Below are positions 1-9,953 of a DNA stretch of 17,816 nt, piece after piece; positions within the stretch are counted from its first letter, which is position 1; each line of letters starts with the position of its first letter. Under the pieces are notes generated by a model. The model was not told the origin of the DNA, did not search any database, and saw only the letters and a list, made by a program, of their open reading frames with translations. The stretch spans positions 1-17,816 of the forward strand of contig JAEUWP010000568.1 of NCBI GenBank assembly GCA_018524725.1, in the 5' to 3' direction. Both the position numbers and the translations under genes were made by a program. Source of the stretch: Podaxis mareebaensis (taxonomy: Eukaryota; Basidiomycota; Agaricomycetes; Agaricales; Agaricaceae).

Positions 1-1541
1 GGCCTAGTGGTAGTAATAGGGGCAGCTTATACTCTTACCTGATCAACGGACAATCTACCTCTCGTTTTTCTCTTCTTCCATCGACGACACCGTCTTCCTC
101 CTAGCTTTCGCTCCATCTCCGTATTTGCTTGCTTGTTCTTGGAGAGTTCGACACACGCGAACGCCTCGGTTCTGTTTCTGGGTCTGTGGGTGATCACCAA
201 GGCTCTGGGCGGTACTCCTCGGGTCTCTGTATCAGGTTTATTGGTCACTTGGAACCAAAATGGTTGACGGAAGTAACTGTGCTCGCTATCTTATACCATC
301 GCGTTCTACGCTCGAACGTTTGTTGTCGCTACAGTAGATTTCACATTCCGAAGTGCGATGAACTCTGTAAACTGGAAGGGTAACGCACTCGTGGGAACCT
401 GTCCATCGAGGGCAATGTGATAATTTGGGGGGGGGATTATTCCATGTAATTTGAGCCGGCCGTTTCATCTTCAGCTTAACCGTTGTGATTCCGCGCGGGG
501 CATCCTCCAAATTAGAGTTGGTCGAGTAGTTCATAAGACGTTAACGCTCCGGTAGCGGGGTGGGTGAGGGTAGCAGTCGATTGTTAGTGGGCTTTCTAAT
601 AGTATTGGATTGTGGTCCACGGCTAAAAAGCATCATGACTGCAGGAAATGCTCAAAAAGGATGAATAACGAGATGGGGTGAACACAACACCTTCCGAATA
701 GGTTTATGTTATGTGGTAATTCCAAGTTTATGCCACCAATGCGCACCATTGGCTGCGGAAAGCGTGCGCTTCTAACAAGCCTAGGTGAAGGCGCGTATGT
801 ACGTAAGAAGAACATCGCCTTTCCAGGCAAATGGCGATATCTCGCTTCCATAAGCGCTGGAGAATACCTACCACGAACGCTAGAAAGATGAAGAGCCAAT
901 CGCCCACCCTTTATTTTCTCCCCTGCGCTTCTCGTGCTTGCTCCGATTGAGCCCTCCATCAGAAGGAACACTGATAAGGCGGAGAGTCCACGCTCCTATA
1001 TGTTCGCCTCACTATGCCCAACGACCTTCACCCAAGTGATTGACCGATATAGATAATCAGTGACATATTAATAGAAGAGGACTGCCTCAACGGAGTTCGG
1101 AGTGCTTTGCTCTCCCAGATGAATCTGCTCTATTGCGTATATCGATTGCTGTATCCTCGGAAGCCGTCGAAGACAGTACATTGAAATGGTGGGGTGCAAG
1201 TGTAAGAAGAGTCGACAACATCTCTCCGTCGAGGCCCGTTTTCCTGAGATCTGGGGGCGTGTAAGGGAAGGAACTGCGTGACTACAACTTCGTTCCGGCG
1301 CCAGTCGCCGAAATGGTAGTACTATTTATATACCCAACTCGGTCAAACTCATGGATGCCGGTGATTTCCGTGCGTAGCCGCATCAGCACCTCCCCAACAT
1401 GGCCTATGCCTCACCACCGAAGGTACGCTTTACTGGGTTGTAGAGACACCATAAATATGTTCCACTCCTTGCAAGCGACTACTTCATCTTCGTTTATTTC
1501 GTCTTTGATACCCAGGATCTCATTCCCAATTTTCCGAGGAC
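1..1541. other. Region without a recognisable gene, upstream of gene A
   Basis: No reading frame here looks like a conserved protein. The longest are a 112-codon minus-strand frame at 633-971 and several of 60-85 codons, all low in protein-like character and overlapping one another. The first 130 bases are pyrimidine-rich on the plus strand. A run of nine G lies near 427-435. The last 200 bases probably hold the promoter of gene A. I see no RNA gene. Confidence 0.5.
1325..1332 (+). promoter_or_regulatory. Possible TATA box of gene A
   Basis: The sequence TTTATATA lies about 210 bases before the ATG at 1542. This would give a 5' leader of roughly 180 bases. It is a motif match only, and no initiator or activator site was identified. 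Confidence 0.25.
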
Positions 1542-3169
1542 ATGTCTTCCGCCCGAGAACCTACTAGCATGCCGTTAAACGCAGAACCTGACCAAGGAGT
1601 CATTAACAGCGGGGCGGAGCGGGAGTCCGACGGTCGTAATCCCTTCGAAATTGCCCATGATCACGTTTCACCTCGGATCGTCCATGAGGGGTATTCTCCC
1701 CGTGTCATCCGTGGTCATGAAACGCCCTCTGTCACCCAAAATTACAATCCTCCGGACATAATTCGAGATCACAGTCCAGTCCACGAGCATAGTCCCTCTC
1801 TTATCCCTGGCGATCGTAACTTTGGTCGTGACACCCACCGCCGTAGAGGCATCCAAATGGATCCTGGGTACGCCCTCTTGCATAGTATCCGTGGCCATAA
1901 TCCTCCTCAGATCCAGGAGCCTGAGCCTGGCTGGACTGTCGATCGTCATAGCTCTTCCTCTATTGTCCGCCATGGGAGCCGTAAAATCGCCAGTACTCAG
2001 GTTGCCAAGCAGAAACAGGCTATACCGTCATATCCAGAGCCAGAGCCCTTCTCGAAGACCCCTCAACCACCACCGTTGCCTCCTCGGAAGGACCTCCTCC
2101 CCAACCCCTTAATTGATTCCCCTAGGATGCCTGAGGGGAGTGATGCCATGACACTCTCCAACCCGTTAATACGGCCGGTGGCAGGTGCATTTTTTCTGCT
2201 GCACCTGTTCGGTCTTTTGTTCCTTCCTTATCTCTACCTGGTCCGAGTTGATCAGGTGTTGAAGGACGCTAGTTTGACGATTGGGGAAATTAGATGCGCT
2301 GTTGGTCGCACCTCGGCCAGAGAGGAGGCCAAGGAGGTCAAGAGCATCAAAGACGCAACAGACGCCCATGATGGCTTCGATCCTTCGAAGCTAGATCAAC
2401 TATATCGACAGCTCAAGAAAGAATGGAACAAAATGATCGATGATTTCGTAGAAGAGTGGAAGTCTCTGAATATGGTTGCTGCTGTCCTTGTGCCGTAAGT
2501 GTGTTCTTTGAACGCTAGTGGTTTTTTACGGTTATTCATATATTCTCAGTGGCATTCTGTCTTTACTATCTCAGATAGACGGTGCAGGGAGAGACCCAGT
2601 GGCGCGAAGTCTCGCCTTCTGGTCACTCATTTCGGCACTATGGTGCTTGGTATATGGTTGCTTCTATATCATCCAGTTCCGACGAATGCGTAGCGACTAC
2701 GTCATGATTGAGTGGGCTTTGGTGAGTACACTCAATGATATTTACTTACCGCTGTTCAGCCTACAAATATACTTAACAGGAGGCAGAAAAACGTGATATG
2801 AGGTTCTGGAACACTTGGGTCATGCTAGCTCTGCCTGCAATTGCGCTAGCTTGGTATGTGCACCCATCTCCCTCTTTAGAAACTCAAGTCGAACATATCT
2901 CCCTTTCTAGGTCTGTTCTTGTCTTCATTATCACCATTATCTGGTTCATGTGGCGTTCCCGCGCCACTCCTTCACCAGGCCTCTCTTTCACTGCAACGTC
3001 CTCTACGGAACTCGGCTTTCACATTTTTATATGCACTATACTTGGGATAGCGGCTGTGTACTTTGTCCTTGCCTTCATCAGATTTTTTCATTATGGTGCA
3101 CCAGTGACCAGCTGCTGGAGGCGCCATATGAAGGATATCATGATAGATATTACCCGCCTTGTAGCCTGA
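1542..3169 (+). CDS. Gene A: multi-pass membrane protein of an uncharacterised agaricomycete family (4 exons)
   Basis: I infer four exons: 1542-2494, 2550-2721, 2780-2853 and 2911-3169, giving 485 residues. The three introns (55, 58, 57 bp) begin GTAAGT, GTGAGT and GTATGT and end CAG, CAG and TAG, in phases 2, 0 and 2. The model is supported by matching gene B at 6190 in frame across every junction. Residues 1-205 are polar. They include degenerate repeats of the type SPRVIRGH / NPPDIIRDH (about 43-125), then a Pro-rich stretch with PPLPPRK (about 177-183), which fits a class II SH3 ligand. Hydrophobic segments lie at about 213-234, 308-326, 336-362, 385-415 (one long or two short) and 434-457. 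An EEW motif precedes the second segment. The tail after the last segment is short. Start: first ATG of the frame; Met10 is an alternative. Function unknown: I recall similar C-terminal halves only from hypothetical agaricomycete proteins. It is probably an integral membrane protein with a cytosolic N-terminus, but the topology is inferred. Confidence 0.8.
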
Positions 3170-4672
3170 GATACCCTTGCGGCCACAGAGCGTCCTCAAT
3201 TTACCAACTCCCATATAAACACGAATATTGAAGTTGAAGGCTCCTATTCATATGCGTAGTGGATAAAGGCATTTTAGCGGGTATGTTATGTTGAATCAGG
3301 AGATTTTTTCCTCCTGTACGAACTCCTTTTTCGTCTCAGTCTCTATCATGTTACTAGTTCTCGTCTGCTCGAGACGTAGCAAGAGAACCCGAGCTAATGC
3401 ACCCTTGTTCATTGGGTCCTGGCACGACCCAGGCTGTATTCTATAGCAAGCTGCATGGCATCAGCGCGAATCCATGTGTGTTGATGACAGAGCAGCAGAA
3501 ATGCCAGTGTCGAAGGGTCCAGAAGTTCCCTCGTAACATGTTGGTTTCTATTACAACCTCACTAATTCGGCGGAACGGACCGGCAACGATTTACCATCAG
3601 TGTTGCTTAGGTAAAAGCTTAGGTACGTTCAACTTCTTTGAAGAGACAAAACGAAATTTGATGAAGCGCACTGGTGATATGTTTATTACCGTGGCCCATG
3701 TCCCACAGTTGGTATCTGGACTACCATTCTATTTTCCCCCTCGATGTGACAGTCCTGGATTGACCCAGACACAAACGTCCAACCGCTACAATCGAGCAAA
3801 ACCTGCTGTGACAACCTCGAAGAGCCGACTCAGCCGTTGGTCGCCCACTGATTTGTTTCTCTCCTGAAAACCCCGCATAGCATTTGTTTAGGCCAAAACC
3901 ATTAGAAGTTATTTTTTATACCAATCTTGGCTGCTCTCAAAGGGAAACACAGGTGCATTCCTTCCGCGACCACTGACAACCGAGACCTCGTACGAACAGG
4001 AAGGCTGCGTGTCTCCCTTTTCTTTCCCCCCTCAGTTTGTAACTGAAACATCGTGCATTATTTCTCGCCGTCGTCACACACCAATTCTCGCTATTCCCAT
4101 CGGGTTCCACGTCTCCCCCAACGTCGAAAGGCTGCCCCGCATGCCAAATTCCTACGCAAGGAGTTGGAAGAGAGGACGGAGGTGCGTCTGTCGCTACTCT
4201 CCCTTCCCAGACACTAACGGCTTTCGTTGGTGTATAGCGACACGGGAACGCTGTCGATAGAAAAGCCCCAAAGATCCCATGTAACTGCCATGCAGCAGGC
4301 ATCCAGGGTCATATCCGTTGGCTAGCACAACCGTGCTTTCGTTCACAAAAACTCGAGCCCGGGCCCAGTACGACCATATCCCGACAACCTTGTTTTTGTT
4401 TATTAACCTCCAGCTCCTTTGTTTCAGAGAAAACCATAGCCAAATATACACACCTTAAAATCGGTCCAAGGAGTCATGCATGACGGCAGGTACCCTTTTT
4501 CCGCGCTGGTCCACTACTGAGATTGGATGCTTTTCAACGTTAGAGAGGGGGCAGAAGGCGTACTCATCCTGCTAGAGTCGATTATCCAAGGAATCGCAGT
4601 CAAGTTGTTGAGCGTGAAGCCGAGCGTGTGGAAAGGAAGCCACCAAAGCTGGCTTTGTGCCAGTCTAGTACG
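3170..4672. other. Intergenic region, no supported gene
   Basis: This stretch follows the stop of gene A. It contains a 156-codon plus-strand frame at 3397-3867 and a 121-codon minus-strand frame at 3937-4302. Neither shows a recognisable domain, repeat or hydrophobic pattern, and neither can be extended convincingly with introns by eye. A small inverted repeat (CAGGAG/CTCCTG, 8-base T-rich loop) lies near 3297-3316. I see no RNA gene or mobile element. Confidence 0.45.
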
Positions 4673-5217
4673 ATGGCTTTCCAGCACGCGTTGATCTGCA
4701 TGGAGAACCTTATTCGCCTCCACTACGTCAACGACCTGGAGGCTCCGGTGACGGTGCCAGGAGTGTTGGCTGATGGTCCCTGGACGGGTCCGCTTTCGTT
4801 GGTGGTGATTCTTTGGGCTTCAATCATTTGTTTATACCTCGAGACCGGGCTGCAACGAAGGGGGGACCGAGGGAGTAGCCGCGAAGGTGAGTAGCTTTGC
4901 TGACGTGATTGTCTTTAACTTATCCCATCCCCCCTACGATCTTTTCGATTATTATGTGCGGCACGGTAACTATCGCAGAAGGCGAAAAGCAAATGGCAAG
5001 AATCCGGCCATGCGAGAACGAATCGGGGGTGGAATACTGTAATTATCATGCTATTACCCACCAGCTTGAACCAGGCCTGGCCAATATCAGGGATTCACAT
5101 GAACCCAGACACGCTGTCAACCCAGGAGTGAGAAAAGTCTATCCTGTCAATACGATGCCTGGCGTCCGGCTACGATGCTTACGGTTGATGGGGACCCTCT
5201 GCATGGCCGTTTCCTAA
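4673..5217 (+). CDS. Weak candidate: small two-exon gene, function unknown
   Basis: An open frame beginning at the ATG at 4673 (the frame is open from about 4628) reads in a protein-like way to 4886. A GTGAGT donor at 4887 and a CAG acceptor ending at 4978 would remove 92 bases, and the same reading then continues from 4979 to a TAA at 5215-5217, giving 150 residues. The first exon has one strongly hydrophobic stretch (about residues 42-58). The second exon is polar with several Cys and His but no motif I recognise. Codon composition is CpG-rich, like the flanking genes. Against it: no homology is recognised, the intron is longer than those of genes A and B, and a chance frame of this size is possible. 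It could also be a fragment of a longer gene with an exon upstream near 4527. Confidence 0.25.
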
Positions 5218-6189
5218 TGCCGGAATGGGCGGGTGGTTTGAGTTGGTTGTCCAACTCGTGTGACTTTTGACTCAAGGATGTGGTATAATGCTGTGGGTGT
5301 GGAGAAGTTCTAGCGTAGAACTAGATGATAATAGTAACCCGTAACCAAGTGTTGGTGGACACATACGCAGACAATCAATACACGACCAAATAAAATCGCC
5401 GCGACAGTACTGCGTCGTTCGTGGTAGTCGGCCAATCATTATCCAGTCCGCTTCTCACGCAGACAACATCAGCACTGCCTCCTTGTACTGGTCGGACAAA
5501 TGCGACGGCGATCAGAGAATGGTGTATTCTGAAGGCGTGAATGCTCTGCAGGAAGTACAAGAAACCTATGCGATGGTACAATGTATCAGATTGCGATTGG
5601 GTTCTGTTCGCTTGCGCAAAGTACAAGTTATGAATATAACGTATGCAAAGCGATGCCAGGCTTTATTCCTAACATTCATAAATGCCTCGCGGCGTGGTCT
5701 CAATCTGCTACTGCAGTGTTATGGAGCATGGCTACCACGAGGCAGGCTGTTCGATCGAGCGTTTCTCAGTCTATGATTTTGGGTTTTGGAATGCTCGTTT
5801 TGTGAAAACATTGTCCAAATCCTTACGATACAATAACATCAACGGTTCAAACAAGCACCTCGCGCAGACTCTGGCTGTCCGTGGTAACTTTTAAGGTCAC
5901 GAAACGAGCTGACAATTAATAAGAGCCTCCGGCGTCTGAAATAGAGTTAGCGCACTATACCATAAACAGCATGCTTTTATGCCCCATCGAATCTCACGAG
6001 TGCCTAGAATATCGGCAGTGTTCCTTTTTATAAGAACCAAATAACCTTCTCTCCTGAAGCCAATCCTTCAACCCCAGTCCGGGCACCGTTTCCCAGAGGG
6101 CACCACTACCCAACTCCAATTCCCTTTCCGACCCCCACTTTCCGACCCCTACTCCATTCATTAAACACGATTAATCCTGTTGCTTAACC
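5218..6189. other. Intergenic region with probable promoter of gene B
   Basis: No convincing gene. Overlapping plus-strand frames of 70-97 codons at 5483-5894 occupy all three phases and look random. The final 130 bases before gene B are rich in C and T, as is common just upstream of fungal start codons. They contain a 12-base direct repeat CTTTCCGACCCC at 6124-6135 and 6138-6149. Confidence 0.45.
6029..6034 (+). promoter_or_regulatory. Possible TATA box of gene B
   Basis: TATAAG inside a TTTTTATAAGAA context lies 156 bases before the ATG at 6190, followed by pyrimidine-rich leader sequence. Motif match only. Confidence 0.3.
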
Positions 6190-7899
6190 ATGGGCTTCTT
6201 CGAGGGAGCGTACAATTTTGCGATCAATAACGCAACGATGAACCAAATCCATGGAAACATGGTTCAGAATACAGCAAACATCGCAGGGAATGTGAATCAG
6301 AATACAACTAACATTGCCGGAGACGTAAATCAAAATACAACAAACATCGGTGGGGGCAATCACGTCAACATGACATACTCTCCTTACCGTTTTCCGGACC
6401 CGTGGGCGTTTTCAATACAACGGAACATCCTCGCTAGACGTGAGCCTAAGCTCATTCTGAGCGTTGACGAGATACAAAACCCGAACGTTCCCGGATGGCC
6501 ATTCTTCGACCCTGTGCAATCTCAACATCCCACGGGATCGCCTCCCCCCGCTTCTCCTGGTAAACCCAGCTCAGAAGCAGAGGCTGAGTCTGGATCTGGG
6601 CGACCCCAGTCCGAGGTCCCGCCGCTCTCCGAGTATCTCTGGTCCTTCCTGACGGATTTCTTGCCCCGTCAGATCTACGTACATCTCCTCTTGCGACTTC
6701 CTTCCTTGTATTCCAACCGAGTTGGCCAAATCCTCGATGATGCAGATTTGTCACTTGTGGAGATGAAGGATATGGCACTTCGAGCCCTAGCGGCGGATCA
6801 CAAGGCGATTCAGTATATCGCGAGTCTCAGGCATGGCTCAGAGCCTCGTGAAATCTTGCCACCTGCGTACCAACAGGTCAAAGAGAGATGGGAGATTTTC
6901 GTCGACAGCCTCCTGGAGGAATGGCGGACTCTCAATATTGTCTCCGCTCTACTAGTGCCGTGAGTGCTCTCCCGGCTTCTCCTCCAGTTGCCTAGCTCAT
7001 TCCGACTCTCTTAGAGGTATCCTCACAATGTTCCAAATCACAGGAGCTGCGCCAGACGACCCCGTCACACGGTACCTTGCATTCTGGTCGCTGCTTTCCG
7101 CACTGATAAGCTTGCTGTATGGTTGCATGTTTATCATACAGTTTTCGCGGATGCGCAAAGCGTACAAGATGGTTGAATGGGCAGTGGTGAGTACATCTGC
7201 CAATATTCCGTGTGTAGCTTCGGAACTGAATCTCTCGTGTAGGAATCAAAGCACCAAGGAATCTTTTGGAACGTCCCTGTCATGTTAGCCATGCCAGTTG
7301 TTTGGCTGACTTGGTACGTTGGCACGTCCACATACTCTTAGTGCTTGGAATTTACGACAAAGATATCCTTTATCAGGTCTATTGTCGCTTTCATCATCGC
7401 TGTTGTGTGGTTCATGTGGCGAACCCATGTACCTCTCCCAAACGATTTCGTCTTCTCTGCTCCAGGCAAGACAGCTCTCGGCTTCCGCATTTTCATATGT
7501 ACCGCTCTCGGTATTGGCGTTTTTTATGGCCTCCTCATTTTCACCACATTCCAAAGATACGGAAAGGAGATGGACCGCAAATGGAAGAATCGCGTTAATG
7601 ACCTGCTCCAGGCTCAGGCTGCAAGTCTTCAGTCAATTACGGGGCGTGCCCAGCCTCAACACCAAGGACCACAGACTATGAATCAGCCTTCACCTTCACA
7701 ATCCTCCCACTCGCCAGTATCAGCTACTGCTCCTAGTCCCCAGATGCCATTTACACCAGGCGGAGTGCATTCTCCGCAGTACCTGAGTCCTCAAGGCTGG
7801 TCCGTACCCGTGGTGCCATATGAACCCCAACTCCAAACTCAATCTATGTTCTCGCGTCGGTCACGTACCCCTTCCCCTGGATCATTTGAGCAGCGCTAG
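6190..7899 (+). CDS. Gene B: paralogue of gene A, multi-pass membrane protein with N-terminal Asn/Gln/Gly repeats (4 exons)
   Basis: Exons inferred at 6190-6959, 7015-7186, 7243-7313 and 7377-7899 give 511 residues. Introns are 55, 56 and 63 bp (GTGAGT, GTGAGT, GTACGT donors; TAG, TAG, CAG acceptors) in phases 2, 0, 2, at the same sites as in gene A. The start has a strong context (ACCATGG). Residues 1-23 (beginning GFFEGAYNFAI) lead into three 11-residue repeats at 24-56. Residues 57-145 are Pro/Ser-rich. Hydrophobic segments follow at about 150-173, 249-264, 276-300, 322-352 and 372-394. They are joined by motifs shared with A: a RVGQIL-DDADLSL element, EEWRTLN, LAFWSL and YGC-F-IIQF. Unlike A, B has a long hydrophilic tail (about 395-511) rich in Gln, Pro and Ser. 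Exon 2 is 172 bp in both genes. Function unknown. The N-terminal motif resembles one I remember from many agaricomycete proteins, but that is unverified. Confidence 0.85.
6259..6357 (+). repeat. Three tandem 33-bp units encoding 11-residue repeats in gene B
   Basis: The units are at 6259-6291, 6292-6324 and 6325-6357. They encode the pattern (M/V)-(V/N)-Q-N-T-(A/T)-N-I-(A/G)-G-(N/D/G). The second and third units are nearly identical as protein but differ at several synonymous bases, so the repeat is kept at the protein level and is not a fresh DNA slippage product. Confidence 0.85.
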
Positions 7900-7960
7900 G
7901 ATCAATTACGCAGCTGATACAGGGGCAGATGAACCTGACTTCTTCCTCACGTGATGATGT

Positions 7961-7977
7961 GTTGTTGTTGTTGTTGT
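7961..7977 (+). repeat. GTT microsatellite in the 3' flank of gene B
   Basis: Five GTT units plus GT lie about 60 bases after the TAG of gene B, probably in its 3' untranslated region. Confidence 0.9.
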
Positions 7978-8109
7978 ATTCTGTATTTCTATACCGCTAC
8001 AAGCAAACTAGTGCTAAGACGCGGTCCGGGCCATCAGGCCACGGGCTCGGCAGGTGTGTGTCTACGTAAAAAGTTCTGAGGGGGTGTGTGGAGTGTTCTA
8101 GTAGAGGTT

Positions 8110-8177
8110 ATAGGCGGCAGTAGATCATAGGTGGCAGTAAGAACATAGGTGGCAGATAAAAGAACAAGGTGGGCAGT
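8110..8177 (+). repeat. Short tandem array, about four degenerate copies of ATAGGTGGCAGT
   Basis: Copies start at 8110, 8127, 8145 and 8166, spaced 17, 18 and 21 bases apart. The fourth is AAGGTGGGCAGT. It lies at the low-coordinate edge of the SINE-like segment, where the 3' tail of a minus-strand SINE would sit. Confidence 0.7.
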
Positions 8178-8485
8178 TTAACCTTGTACCCAGAAGTAAT
8201 GATAGCCCTCAACAACCTGTACTCCCAAAGTCTAGTCTTGCCCTTCCAATCCCAATGATGAGACAACTCGCAACTCCTAACCCAGGCCACTTTAAGTGTT
8301 TGTATGTTAGTGTGCACCCCAAAGGGCTCACACATGTGGTCTGCAGCATGTGGGTGAAACAGGTGTATATGGTATTGTTCAACATGAGGTCTTCCTGAAG
8401 CACCAGCCCAGTCATGTGTACCTTTGAGTGGGGAATCGAACCCCCTCTGCCCCTTTGTGGAGCTCGGTCTCAGGCCTCCTTTCAG
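8178..8485 (-). repeat. Possible tRNA-derived SINE remnant with RNA polymerase III B box
   Basis: On the minus strand, 8444-8430 reads GGGGTTCGATTCCCC, a textbook tRNA T-arm/B box (loop TTCGATT, four G-C pairs closing it). About 25-35 bases upstream on that strand, GGCCTGAGACCGAGCTC at about 8473-8457 is a loose match to an A box. The acceptor stem does not pair, so this is not an intact tRNA. An internal pol III promoter followed by about 300 bases of non-coding sequence and a short repeated tail is SINE-like. No target-site duplication was found, so the limits are approximate. Confidence 0.35.
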
Positions 8486-9075
8486 AATTGACGTCCCCAG
8501 CAGAGAGTTGGCAATGGTCTACAGGATAATCCACCATCTCGAGAAGCTTGGAGGATGGGCAAGGTGGACTGCAGGGTCAATGGGTCATGGAGGTGTTGGT
8601 GGGTTGAAGCCCTGCCATTGACAGTGGCAACCCAGTATAATACATTGGCCTTGATGCTGGAGTAGTGATGAGGAAGCGACTGACAATAAGAGATGTCAGA
8701 GAAGAGGATTAATGGGAGGTGTTCAGTAGACTATGGCACCCCAGATGCATTAAGCACCTGGGGGGTGGTGGTGGGAAGAGATCAAGAGCTGTGACATGAT
8801 GATGTGCCATGCCATTGTTTGCCTACACTGAATTGATGCAGGTATCATGCTTGCAACCCTTTCCCAGGCCTTCTCCATGCATTCTCTTTTCACCATTGGG
8901 ACATTTTCATTTTTTCTGCTTTGAACAATAATGTATCATATCCGATGTTGAGCCAGGTCAATTCATGTGATGATGTATGACAGGAAATGGGCACTGGAAG
9001 GCAGTGACAAGACAAGTCCAATAGTCAAAAAGATATATACACCTTTCCAAGGCTAAACTTCAGTCCAATTAAATC
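8486..9075. other. CpG-poor non-coding sequence, probably decayed repeat
   Basis: No open frame of note. I count only about four CpG in this stretch, with abundant TG and CA, unlike the CpG-rich sequence left of 8 kb. This is the usual look of old methylated repeat DNA. No terminal repeats or coding domains were recognised. Confidence 0.4.
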
Positions 9076-9953
9076 TGTGTTATGAACTTAGTAAATGTTC
9101 ACTATACATTTACTAATTATGTTTTCATTTTATTTGTCTCTTGTTTTATTTGAAAGCTTTAGTCTTTAGTTTATTTGTTCTATATCCTTCTGTCATCGAC
9201 TATGCTTATGTAATATCAAAAGTCGTATGACTTTTACAGATTGATAAGCTTTCATACTATTATTAGAAAAGAAGACTTCTTTGATAAAGAACTTTTTGTA
9301 TTGAACTATTATTAGTAGAATCATGCTTCCTCTGTTCTGAGTCAATCTTTGAGTCGAGCCTCAGTACCTTAAGAACTTCTGGAAAGTTCTAATGTAGATA
9401 TATATTTAGATACATTGTGAAGTATATAAGTCATCAACACTAACAAGTAGAAAGCATCATTTCTACTTGGTTAGGTGGAGACTCAAATATAAGTCTTTAT
9501 CAACAATAAGTGATACAATCTAAGTTGTCTCTATAAAATCTATCGCTCTCTAAGTTGCTTGAAGTCTTATATTGAGGAAGTAGATGTATTGTGTGACTAT
9601 AAGTAATAGTTATCTTGACATGTTGACTCTGTCAGTGCTTAAAGGTAATCTATCTGTTAGTACACGAGAAGTCTCCTTTGATATGATCTTCAGATACATA
9701 TCAGGCCTCTTTACAGACCAAAGCAGCCTCACTATAACATTAAGTAGAAACGATCCTTCTCTGTAGCACGGAGTCGTTACCTTGTCTCAGCTGCTCAGCA
9801 TTGATCACTGAAAGAAGCCCTACTTGAGCAGCTAGTGCTTTAATTTTGGGTCCTAGTTTCTGAAATTAGCATTAGAAAGAGGGTAGGCACACATTGCCAA
9901 CTAGTGCAGATTAGTTGAGGATTGTAATCCCACAATCTAGAAGAAATTCCTTG
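9076..9953 (+). other. Hairpin-rich AT-rich region before gag: candidate 5' LTR and leader
   Basis: Non-coding and AT-rich, directly upstream of the gag-like frame. It begins near TGTGTTATGAAC (a TG start, as LTRs have). It holds perfect inverted repeats at 9088-9116, 9218-9235, 9372-9390, 9444-9469 and 9789-9833. It also holds TATA-like sequences at 9423-9430 (TATATAAG) and 9532-9538 (TATAAAA). Short direct repeats occur: TCTAAGTTG at 9519 and 9549, and TATAAGTC followed by ATCAACA at about 9425 and 9488. No second copy was found in the window and no tRNA primer-binding site was recognised, so calling it an LTR is inference from position and composition. Confidence 0.35.

Noticed and set aside
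1..75. GGCCTAGTGG at the window start, resembling a tRNA A box
   Set aside because: No B box (GTTCGA-type) follows at tRNA distance and no cloverleaf can be paired.
633..971. 112-codon minus-strand open frame
   Set aside because: No domain, no splice context and low protein-like character; overlapped by open frames on the other strand.
3397..3867. 156-codon plus-strand open frame
   Set aside because: No recognisable motif or family, no promoter signal and no homologous exon structure; could be chance in this composition.
8110..8177. CRISPR-like array
   Set aside because: Degenerate 12-base units with 5-9 base spacing in a fungal genome; spacers far too short.
9584..9766. 60-codon open frame before gag
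   Set aside because: Lies in the hairpin-rich non-coding region, no motif, and in AT-rich sequence where such frames arise by chance.
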